Below are positions 35,973-44,100 of a stretch of DNA of 64,000 nt, in pieces. Positions within the stretch are counted from its first letter, which is position 1; the number at the start of each line of letters is the position of its first letter. The notes under the pieces are model-generated. The model did not search any database. It was not told the DNA's origin and saw only the letters and a program-made list of their open reading frames with translations. The stretch covers positions 6,572,001-6,636,000 of the forward strand of contig NZ_CP086322.1 of NCBI RefSeq assembly GCF_023277745.1. Reading direction: 5' to 3'. Source of the DNA: Streptomyces halobius (GTDB lineage Bacteria > Actinomycetota > Actinomycetes > Streptomycetales > Streptomycetaceae). The position numbers and the translations under genes are program-made.

Positions 35973-36581
35973 CTAGTCCACGCGCCGCTGGAACAGGCCC
36001 CAGGTGAACTCCGCGACGAGGGCGTGGGGCGTGCCGTCGGGGCCGGGGGCCGTGCAGGCCAGTTTCCATCGGGTGGGCGCGCTGCCCTCCATCGGGCGGG
36101 CCGGGGCGAAGGCGCGGGCGACCTCGTCGACGGTGCAGGACCAGGGGGTGAGGTCCGCGGTGGTCCGGAGCTCGGGGGCGGCGGCGCCGGGCGCCCGCAC
36201 CAGCCAGGCGTTCCAGACGGTGCCGCGGGCGGCGGCGAGCACCTCGAACCGCAGATCGGGCCAGAGGGGGACGGGCCAGGTCAGTGCCTGGCAGGTCAGG
36301 TCGCCGAGGGGCCGGGTGGTGACGGTTTCGGGGGTTCCGAGCAGCGCGCGGTAGGGCTGCACTCCGCCCGCCCGCGGTGTGTGCATCCGGGCCTGCCAGC
36401 GGCGGTTGGCCTCGCGCATCTCCGCGCGGGAGACGCCCAGTTCGCGCAGCGCGTCCTCGACGAGGCCGGGCTGGTGGTCGGCCATGCGGCGCAGCAGGAC
36501 GAGTTGGAAGGCGAGCGGTCCGGGCAGGTGGGGCGGGGCGGGGGAGCCGGCGGGCGGGTCGTTGTCAGTGGTGCGGTTCAT
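35973..36581 (-). CDS. Conserved-looking protein of unknown function, last gene of the glycan cluster
   Basis: 202 residues, soluble. After a Pro-rich start it has a helical segment (PLAFQLVLLRRMADHQPGLV, EDALRELGVSRAEMREANRR) and then a mixed alpha/beta region (WPVPLWPDLRFEVLAAARGT, VWNAWLVRAPGA, KLACTAPGPDGTPHAL). I do not recognise it. ATG at 36581 lies inside the end of the FkbM gene (about 17 nt overlap); another ATG at 36590 is possible. The overlap argues for co-translation with the cluster. Confidence 0.7.
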   Translation of the reverse strand: MNRTTDNDPPAGSPAPPHLPGPLAFQLVLLRRMADHQPGLVEDALRELGVSRAEMREANRRWQARMHTPRAGGVQPYRALLGTPETVTTRPLGDLTCQALTWPVPLWPDLRFEVLAAARGTVWNAWLVRAPGAAAPELRTTADLTPWSCTVDEVARAFAPARPMEGSAPTRWKLACTAPGPDGTPHALVAEFTWGLFQRRVD

Positions 36582-37374
36582 GATGGACATGGTCGTGGAC
36601 GGTGCGGGTCGCGGGGGAGCCGGGACGGTCGCCGTCGGGGAGGAAGAGGACGGAATTGACGTAGCGGCGGTGCGGCGCGAGGGAGCGGCGCAGCAGCCCG
36701 TGTTCGGCGACGTGGGAGGTGCGGGACTGGTGAGCGGACAGATCGAAGTCGGCCAGTGGTGTCCAGTGGGCGTGCGGCAGGACCCAGCCGCGATAGCCGC
36801 GGGCGGCCGTCCAGTCCAGTACCGGCCCGAGCGGCTGGATGCGGGTCTCCAACTCGACGAAGAGCGACGGGTGTTCGCGCTCGATGAGGTCGGCGGCGCC
36901 GCGCAGCACCGCCAGCTCTCCGCCGTCCACGTCGATCTTGATGAGGGTGACCGCGGCCAGCCCGAGGGCGTCCAGGGGGAGGCAGGGCACGTCCAGGGCG
37001 GTGCCGTGCAGTCCGCGGCGGACGAGCGAGGAGACCCCGCGGTCGCCGCGGCCGTCCGGGGGCAGCCAGAGGGTGGCGCAGCCCGCGCGGTCGGTGGCCG
37101 CGGCGGAGACCACCTGGACATGCGCCGGGGAGACGGAGGCGAGCAGCCGGGCGAGGTGGGGGACCGGCTCGATGGTGACGACACGATCCGCGCGCCGGGC
37201 CAGCCGCCGGGTCCAGGGGCCGTACCACCCGCCGACGTCCACGGCCGTGCCGCCCGGCGGGCAGAAGTCGGCCAGCCGCCGCAGCTCCGGTTCGAACCGC
37301 GGATAGAGCCCGGCCGCCAGGGCCGACACCAGCCGGCCGGGGAGCCGCGGGCCGAGCCGGGCGGCGAGCGTCAC
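36565..37374 (-). CDS. FkbM-family SAM-dependent methyltransferase
   Basis: 269 residues. The SAM-binding motif is GGTAVDVGGWYGPWTRRLA, followed by VVTIEPVPHLARLLA. The FkbM signature LIKIDVDGGELAVLRGAADL lies in the middle, with HPSLFVELETRIQPLG after it. FkbM enzymes O-methylate hydroxyls, often on sugars or polyketides; here a surface sugar is likely from context. GTG at 37374 overlaps the Trm112-like stop by 4 nt (GTGA). Confidence 0.88.
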   Translation of the reverse strand: MTLAARLGPRLPGRLVSALAAGLYPRFEPELRRLADFCPPGGTAVDVGGWYGPWTRRLARRADRVVTIEPVPHLARLLASVSPAHVQVVSAAATDRAGCATLWLPPDGRGDRGVSSLVRRGLHGTALDVPCLPLDALGLAAVTLIKIDVDGGELAVLRGAADLIEREHPSLFVELETRIQPLGPVLDWTAARGYRGWVLPHAHWTPLADFDLSAHQSRTSHVAEHGLLRRSLAPHRRYVNSVLFLPDGDRPGSPATRTVHDHVHHEPHH

Positions 37375-37748
37375 GACCGTGTCTCCTGGTCGGCGGTGTG
37401 GTGCGTGGCCTCGGGTGCCGGGGCGGAGGTGGCCGAGCCGATGGTGGCCGATCCGGTGCTGGCCGGGCCGGTGGTGGCCGGGGCCGAGGGGGATGGTGCG
37501 ATGTTGGCGTCGGCTTCGGTGTCACATGTCAGGGATCCGGTGTCCGCGAGGTGGCGGAGGATGCGGACGTGTTCGGCGTCGGTGACCTGCTCGCCCGAGG
37601 AGGGGAGGAGCTGGGGGATGCCGTCGGCGATCGGATAGCGGCGCCGCAGCCGGGGGTTGTAGAGGGCGTCGTCGGGGGTGAGGAGGGACAGCGGGCCCTT
37701 GTCGAGCGGGCAGGCGAGGATCTTCAGCAGTGGGTCATCTGGCTTCAT
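37371..37748 (-). CDS. Trm112-family protein with low-complexity tail
   Basis: 125 residues, about twice the length of a typical bacterial Trm112. The first ~62 are the Trm112 fold: LLKILACPLDKGPLSLL with one Cys, then YNPRLRRRYPIADGIPQLLP. The remainder is an Ala/Thr/Ser/Pro tail with repeats of ATTGPASTGSATIGSAT, absent from standard family members. Trm112 proteins act as small activators or stabilisers of methyltransferases. Placement between three methyltransferase genes fits that role (inference). ATG at 37748 lies 14 nt inside the preceding EamA-like gene. Confidence 0.78.
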   Translation of the reverse strand: MKPDDPLLKILACPLDKGPLSLLTPDDALYNPRLRRRYPIADGIPQLLPSSGEQVTDAEHVRILRHLADTGSLTCDTEADANIAPSPSAPATTGPASTGSATIGSATSAPAPEATHHTADQETRS

Positions 37749-38760
37749 GGCTCAACTCCGTTAGGGGGGAGGGTGGTTCACCGGCAGGGGATTCACCGGC
37801 AGAGAGTTCAGAGGCAGAGGGGTCACGGGCAGCGGAAGAGGTGGTGGCCGGGGCGGGGTCGGGGGCTCGGGCCGGGGCGCCGCGGTCGTGGCGGGGAAGT
37901 GCGAGCAGGACGGACAGGGCGACGGCCGTGCCGCCCAGCCGGAGCGCCAGCCGTACCGGCTCGGCGGGTAGCGGTTCCCCGAAGGCGACGGTGCCGCAGG
38001 CGACGGTGAAGACACAGGTGACGGTCGAGCAGACGGGGACGATGACGGAGGCGCGGCAGCGTTGCAGCGCGGTCTGGGACAGCACCAGGCCGGTGGCTCC
38101 GGTGAAGACAAGGAGGTACGGGTAGGGCGAGCGGAAGAGTTCCGCGGCGGCGCCCGGGATGTCGCGGGTGGTGAGCAGTCCGGAGACGCCCTTGATGGCG
38201 AGTGAGCTGACGCCGTAGAGCAGGCCGACGGCCACTCCGTAAGGGACGCCGGCGGTCGGCAGACGGTGGCGGCGCCTGGCGCGGCGTTCCGCCGAGGCGT
38301 ACAGCAGCAGCCCGGCGGCCAGCGACGGCACGGCGATGGCGAGCAGCCGCGCGGGCGGCGCGGTACGGGCGATGGCCCGCGCGTCATCGCCCTGGAGGGA
38401 GGCGACGACCAGCACCAGCGCGACGAGGATCGCCACGATGCCCTGCCGCTCGCGGCCGCTGGTCCGCTCGCCGAGCACCACCGAGGAGAGGAGCAGCAGC
38501 AGGACCAGACCCGAGACGAAAATGCCCTGAGCGGCGGCGAGGGGGAGGGTGCGATAGACGGCGAGTTGGGCGGCGAAGCCGGCGGCCAGGGCGAGCGAGC
38601 CGCCGAGCCACAGCGGGCTGCCGACGAGATGGCGCACGACCCGGGCGGGCTGCCGGGTACAGAGCGCGGGCAGCGCGGACAGCGCGCGCTTCTCCAGCAC
38701 AAAGCCGGTGCTGTAAAGGACGTTGGCGAGCAGCGCGGCCGCCACGCCCCACCACAGCAT
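37735..38760 (-). CDS. EamA/DMT-like multi-spanning membrane protein
   Basis: 341 residues with about nine to ten hydrophobic segments. It begins MLWWGVAAALLANVLYSTGF, then ALCTRQPARVVRHLVGSPLW, GIFVSGLVLLLLLSSVVLGE, and later LVFTGATGLVLSQTALQRC and VIVPVCSTVTCVFTVACGTV. This is the small-multidrug/drug-metabolite-transporter arrangement of two half-repeats. The tail is an Asp/Pro/Ser-rich repeat (LSAGESPAGEPPSP). In a glycan cluster it could carry a lipid-linked sugar or act as a flippase, but this is inference only. ATG at 38760. Confidence 0.75.
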   Translation of the reverse strand: MLWWGVAAALLANVLYSTGFVLEKRALSALPALCTRQPARVVRHLVGSPLWLGGSLALAAGFAAQLAVYRTLPLAAAQGIFVSGLVLLLLLSSVVLGERTSGRERQGIVAILVALVLVVASLQGDDARAIARTAPPARLLAIAVPSLAAGLLLYASAERRARRRHRLPTAGVPYGVAVGLLYGVSSLAIKGVSGLLTTRDIPGAAAELFRSPYPYLLVFTGATGLVLSQTALQRCRASVIVPVCSTVTCVFTVACGTVAFGEPLPAEPVRLALRLGGTAVALSVLLALPRHDRGAPARAPDPAPATTSSAARDPSASELSAGESPAGEPPSPLTELSHEAR

Positions 38761-38764
38761 CGCC

Positions 38765-39538
38765 CTACTCCCTTCTCCGGCGGGCATGCGCGAGCAGGAT
38801 GGAGGCCAGCGACGGGACATGGCACGCGGCGCGGTCGAGGGGCCGCAGCGGGCGCGGCACATCGTGATACGGCGCGCCGGCGATCCGTACGACATCGAAG
38901 CCGGACGCGGTGAGAAAGCCACGGAGCGCCCGGGCGGTGTAGAGGCGCAGATGGCCGACGACCTGGGTGCCGGGCCGGCCGTGGACATGTCGCATGCTCA
39001 CCTCCGAGAAGACGGGCTGGACCCCGGCGAGCAGGAGTCCGCGGTTGTACCAGGCGGCGAGATTGGGGGTGGAGAGCATCAGATGACCGCCGGGGCGCAG
39101 CACCCGGCGCAGTTCGTCCAGGGCCGCGTCGGGGTCGACGAGATGCTCGACGACCTCGCCGAAGAGGACGGCGTCGGCGGAGCCGGTCGCGAACGGCAGC
39201 CCGCCGTCCGTCAGTTCACCGCGTACCGCATACGGGACACGGGTCGCGGCGCGGCGCAGCGCGTCCTGCGACCAGTCGACGCCGACCAGCCGGTGACCGG
39301 CGAGGACGCCCGCGGCGGTGGCGGCCGCGGTGCCGTCGCCGCAGCCGATGTCCAGGATGGTCGCGGCCGGCGTCCCGGTGCGTACCGGGCCCAGGGCGCG
39401 GGCCAGCAGCAGGGCCTGCCGTCGGCTGCGGGCATCACCGGAGGCGACCGGCACGGCGGGGTTCTCGTAGAAGTCGCGCAGTCCGGCGGGGGTCGGCGCG
39501 GGGCCGGGGGAAGGAGGAGCGGTCGGGGGACGGGTCAT
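38765..39538 (-). CDS. Class I SAM-dependent methyltransferase
   Basis: 257 residues. The SAM motif is ATILDIGCGDGTAAATAAG near residue 60, followed by LVGVDWSQDALRRAATRV, VLFGEVVEHLVDPDAALDEL and LRRVLRPGGHLMLSTPN, the usual UbiE/methyltransferase-11-like pattern. C-terminal RALRGFLTASGFDVVRIAG is conserved. The substrate is unknown. ATG at 39538 overlaps the preceding gene's stop by 4 nt (ATGA); the EamA-like gene starts 4 bp after its stop. Confidence 0.85.
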   Translation of the reverse strand: MTRPPTAPPSPGPAPTPAGLRDFYENPAVPVASGDARSRRQALLLARALGPVRTGTPAATILDIGCGDGTAAATAAGVLAGHRLVGVDWSQDALRRAATRVPYAVRGELTDGGLPFATGSADAVLFGEVVEHLVDPDAALDELRRVLRPGGHLMLSTPNLAAWYNRGLLLAGVQPVFSEVSMRHVHGRPGTQVVGHLRLYTARALRGFLTASGFDVVRIAGAPYHDVPRPLRPLDRAACHVPSLASILLAHARRRRE

Positions 39539-41145
39539 CGGGCGCCTCCTTCGGCCCGGGGCGCGGGCGGAGTCGGGGGTGGGGCCCAGGCGGTGGCGGC
39601 GAGCGAGCTCTCGAAGAGCTCGCCCAGCCGGGCGCCGGCCGCGTCGTCCAGGAGGGCGTGCGACCAGCGCAGCGCGAGCTGGACGCGGCCGCCGACGGAG
39701 ACGGTGGTGACGGTCAGCCCGCGCGGCATCCGGGCCGGGGCGGAGAACCACACCGCGGTCGGGCGGCCCGCGTCACCGAAATCCAGCGGGTAGGGGATAC
39801 GGCCGATGTTGGAGAGGAGCGTGGTGGACGTCCAGGGGGCGGCGACGGTACGCAGCGCGCGGGTGACCGCCCCGCGCAGTCCGACGGGCAGTACGGGAGC
39901 GGTCAACAGCGCTCCGGCGAGCCCGAGTTGGGATCCGGTCGTGGACTTGAGGGCGCGGGTGCGGGCGGCCGTACGACGCAGCAGCCGGGCCACCGCGCCG
40001 GGGTCGGGCGGGTCGGCGGTGAGCAGCTCGGCGTCCCGGCGTTCCTCGGGGCCGAAGCCCACCGAGACCAGCCGGGTGCCGTTGCCGATGGGCATGTCCG
40101 CCCCGCGCGGGCGGTCGTCCACGGGCATGGTGACGACGACGGGGGAGGCGGGGACATCGTGCAGCCGGTTCCAGCGGGCCGCCATCAGACAGGTGGCGAC
40201 GAGAAGTTGATCGTTGACGGTGTAGCGCGCCCGGCCGTCGACGCGCGGCGGCCGGGCGGGAACGGGGAGCTCGGTGATGAGCATGCCGTTGTCGGTGAGG
40301 GGGTTGGTGCCGGTCTTGGTGCCGGTGTTGATGGCGGTGTTGGTGGGGGGCTGGATGAGGTCGCTGTGCTCCTGCCACCGGCTGCGCTCCCGGTCGTGGC
40401 CGACGCCCTGCGCGTGGCTGTGCTCCTGCCGCTGGCTGGGGTCCTGTTCGTGGTCCTGGTTCTGCTCGCGGCGGTCGTTCGGCGTGTGGTCGGGGGCGAG
40501 GCGGGCCGGGCGGGCGAGGCCGTGTCCGGGGCCCGCGGCGTCTCCGGGGCGGTTCCGGTCCCCGGCGGGTCCGGTGGCGCGTACGGGCGGCGGGGCCGGG
40601 GAGTTGTCCGCGCCCCCGTACAGCTCGGCGGCGGTGGCCAGCACACGGAGGCAGGCCGGGCCGTCCAGCGCGGTGTGGTTGATGGCGAGGAACAGTACGG
40701 TGCCGTCGGCCGCCCCCGGGCGTTCGATCACCTCCAGCCGCACGGGCGGCGACGCGTCCAGGGGCGGGCAGCCCGCGAGCGCGCGTTCCCGGGCCCGTAC
40801 CAGCGCGTCCGGGCCGGGTGGCGGGAAGACGACCGGGTCCACATCCGGGGCGGCGGTGAGCTCCCACTCGTAGCGGCGGCACCACCGGCGGACGGGGGCC
40901 TGGCGCATCAGGACGCGGGGGTGCCGGGTGAGCGCCTGGTGGAACGCGGCGCGCAGGCGCGCAGGGTCGACCCGCCCCGGGAGGTGCACCTCGATGTGGA
41001 CGGTCTCCGGCTCGTCGTCCTGGAGGCAGTGCCGCGCGATCTCGTCGACGACGGGGAAGGGGACGCGGGCGAGGACGGGTTGGCGGGCCGTGGCCGTCGG
41101 CGGGCCGCCGGACGGTTCGTGCCGGGCCGGTTGCAGTGCGGTCAT
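39535..41145 (-). CDS. Condensation/PapA-like acyltransferase
   Basis: 536 residues. It has the two-lobe chloramphenicol-acetyltransferase-like fold. The first lobe includes IEVHLPGRVDPARLRAAFHQ and the catalytic motif TVLFLAINHTALDGPACLRV (N-H-x-x-x-D-G, in place of H-H-x-x-x-D-G). The second has YTVNDQLLVATCLMAARWNR and STTLLSNIGRIPYPLDFGDA. A long Gln/His/Arg-rich insert with repeats of EQDPSQRQEHSHAQG (DNA about 40270-40540) splits the lobes. No adenylation or carrier domain is nearby, so this is a stand-alone acyltransferase, probably acylating the glycan. Its ATG shares one base with the preceding stop. Confidence 0.78.
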   Translation of the reverse strand: MTALQPARHEPSGGPPTATARQPVLARVPFPVVDEIARHCLQDDEPETVHIEVHLPGRVDPARLRAAFHQALTRHPRVLMRQAPVRRWCRRYEWELTAAPDVDPVVFPPPGPDALVRARERALAGCPPLDASPPVRLEVIERPGAADGTVLFLAINHTALDGPACLRVLATAAELYGGADNSPAPPPVRATGPAGDRNRPGDAAGPGHGLARPARLAPDHTPNDRREQNQDHEQDPSQRQEHSHAQGVGHDRERSRWQEHSDLIQPPTNTAINTGTKTGTNPLTDNGMLITELPVPARPPRVDGRARYTVNDQLLVATCLMAARWNRLHDVPASPVVVTMPVDDRPRGADMPIGNGTRLVSVGFGPEERRDAELLTADPPDPGAVARLLRRTAARTRALKSTTGSQLGLAGALLTAPVLPVGLRGAVTRALRTVAAPWTSTTLLSNIGRIPYPLDFGDAGRPTAVWFSAPARMPRGLTVTTVSVGGRVQLALRWSHALLDDAAGARLGELFESSLAATAWAPPPTPPAPRAEGGAR

Positions 41146-44100
41146 CAGCTGGTCTCCTCCCCGCTGCCGCCGGGGCGGACGGGGCCGTCGGGGCCGTCGT
41201 CCCGAGCCCGGTCGGCACCGCCCGGCCGCCTCCGGTCGGCCCAGTCCGGCCCGCCGGACCGCGTCCGCCCCTGGGCCACGATCGGCCGCCCGGCCTCGGC
41301 CGGCACACCCGCCCTGGACGGGCCGCGCCGCGCCGGTCCGCCCCGCGTCCCGGCGCTCCCGGTTGACCGCCCGGCGTCTTCGTCCCGGCCGCCCGGCTCC
41401 CCGTGCCCCGTCCCGCCGTCCCGCCGCCGACGGGGCAACGGTGGTGCGGGTGGAGGCGACGGCGGCGCGTATGGACCGGACGACGGGGGTGACGGGGACG
41501 AGGTCGGCGCGTACGGACCGGATGACGGGCGCGACGGGAACGACGGAGACGCATACGGACCGGACGACGCCGGCGAGAGGCCCGGATCAGGCATCTCCGC
41601 CGGGCCGTCCGCGACCGCGCCCCGTCCCGTCGGCCGGTGCCGCACCGGTACGGTCACCACTGCCGCCGCGAGCGCCAGCAGGGCCAGCGCCTGGGCGGTC
41701 CCGCTGAACGCGCCCTCGCCGGCGGCGGCCGGCCCGCCCGCGCCGAGGGCCGCCGTAGCGCCCGCGCCCAGCATGGCGAGGAAGGCGAGCGGCAGCAGCA
41801 GGTCCGGCCGGAAGCGGGCGAGCAGCGCCAGCAGCGGCACGATCAGGGCGTACGGCCCCGCTGCCATCGCCACCACCACGGTGAGCGCCAGCGTGCCCAG
41901 CACCCAGGACGGCGCGGGCGGGGCCTGCGCGTCCGGTGGCGGGGTGCGCGGGGTGCGCCGGACGAGGGCGGAGACGATCAGCAGTGCGATGCCCAGGGCG
42001 CCGCCGATCAGGCCGAGGTGGTAGGCGGTGGCCGGTTCGTAGAACAGCTCGACGGTGCCGCCCGCGCCCGCCGGGACGAGGAAGCCCTGCTGCCAGCCGT
42101 CCAGGCGGAGGGGCGTCAGTTCCCGGCCGTTGAGGGTGGCGCGCCAGCCGTCGTTGGCGTTCTCGTACATCTGGAGATAGGCGGCCCTGCCCGCTCCGAC
42201 GGCGACGGTGCGGCGATCGCCCGCCCAGTCCCGGGCGGTGACGTCACGTACCGGAGACGCAACCGTGGAAGCAGCCGAGGACGCCCCGGGTGCCCCGGCC
42301 CCCTCCCCCCTCCGCAGCGTCACATCCGTCAGGGCCAGTGGGCCCTGGTCACCGGCCTCCACCCGGTGCTGCCCGGACGGCAGTTCCAGGTGGCCGTCGC
42401 GGGCCTCGCCGGCACACAACTCCACCTCGACCGGGCGGCGTTCGGTGAGATCGCGGACGTGTCCGGAGGCGCGCGTGGCGTGCAGTACGCCGTCGACGGC
42501 GAGCATCGGGCCCTGGCCGCAGCCGACCGAGAAGCGTTCGTCGGCCGGCGGCCGCGGGGTGCGGTAGGCGTCCAGCGCCGGGAGATGGACCTCGCTGAGG
42601 CCCACCGGCAGCTGGAGGGCCTGCCCGGCGACGGGGTTGTGCAGGGTCAGCGGCTTGACCTTGCTGATGGTGATGTCGAGGCGGTCGGTGGTGATCGGGT
42701 CGAAGCGGGCCTGGCCGTTCTCGTCGACGCCCGCGGTGGCCGCGCCGTCGGGCGAGTTGATCAGTATCTGCTCGGGCCGGGTGGAGATCCCGCCGGCCGC
42801 GGCCAGCACGATCTGGTCGATCTTCTTCTTGCCGGGCCAGCGCAGATGGAGCGTGGGCCGGTCGCCCGCGATCCAGGCGGTGGTCAGATCGCCGTCGACG
42901 AGGTTGCGGGGGCTGAGCGACGGGCCGAAGCCGAAGCCGGTGGAGTCGGCGGTGGCGGTGATCCGGTCCTTCTGCCCGGGTGCGATCCGGTCCAGCAGCC
43001 GGTCGAGTTCGGGTCCGGGGACGGCCACCGCCTTGCCGGAGATCTCGTAGGACGCGCCGGTGCGCGTACGGAACTGGCGGTGCAGCCCGTTCTCGGCGGA
43101 GACCGGGGAGAGTCCGCCGGGATCGCTGCCCCGGTGGAGGGAGACGGTCTCGGCGGGGGCGCCGGAATCCTGTGCGTCGGCGGGGAGTTGGAGGAGACGG
43201 GTGACCTGCACGCCGGGGACGGAGACCTCCGCGAAGCCGGCGCCGGAGAGGCCGGCGCGCGGGGTCTGCGAACCGAGGATGGTGACCTTCAGCCAACGCG
43301 CCTTCCCGGCCGGGGCCTTGACCTGCTGCGGGGACCCGTCGGGCCGCAGCGGGCTCTCGGCGCTGCCGCGGTCGGTCTGGACGCGTACGGAGGTCGGGGC
43401 GGCGCGCAGACCGTCGCCGGGCAGCGGAGTGAGCGAGATCGACGACGGGACGGTCGTCGGCCGGGTGAAGGCGATCTGCACCCACTGGCCCACGGGGTCG
43501 CCCGCGCTGCCCTCCGCCCAGGCGGTGTCCGGGTTGCCGTCGAAGGCGTTCACCGGGTCGTACTGCGGCAGGTGGAAGAGCCAGTTGCCGCTGGTGGAGG
43601 CGGTGACGGAGCGGGCGCCGCGGAGTACCGCGGTGGTCTGGTGCGCGATGCCGGAGGTGGGCAGGATCTGCCGGGGCGGCCGGCCGGGGTCCTGGACGCT
43701 GTCGGGATGGTTGGTCTCGTCGGCCGTGTACGTGTACGACGTATTGCTGTTGACCAGGCCGAAGCGGGTGTCGGCGCGGCGCAGGCCGTCGGCGGTGAGC
43801 TGGAGCGACGGGGTGCCGATGCCGGGGTGATGGTCGCCGGCCAGGATGGTGGGGCGGGAGCGCAGGGCGGGGTCGGCGGACAGCTGGAGGAGGGCCTCCG
43901 GGCCGCCGCTGAGCCGTGCGGTGTCCGCGACGGACTTGGCGGTGACCGGGCCGGGCTCCGGAGTGTCGCGGGGCTCGTAGATCTCGACGGAGCGCTGGCG
44001 CGGGTAGAGGCCCTGGATCTGCGGCGGTGTCCCGGCGGGGATCCTCCCCCCGGTGGTCAGCGGGCCGAAGGCGGCCACCTTGCGGTAGCCGGATGCCTCC

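Noticed and set aside
39535..41145. Condensation domain as part of an NRPS cluster
   Set aside because: No adenylation, carrier or thioesterase domain is near, and the catalytic motif has Asn in place of the first His. The neighbours are glycan genes, so a stand-alone acyltransferase is the better reading.
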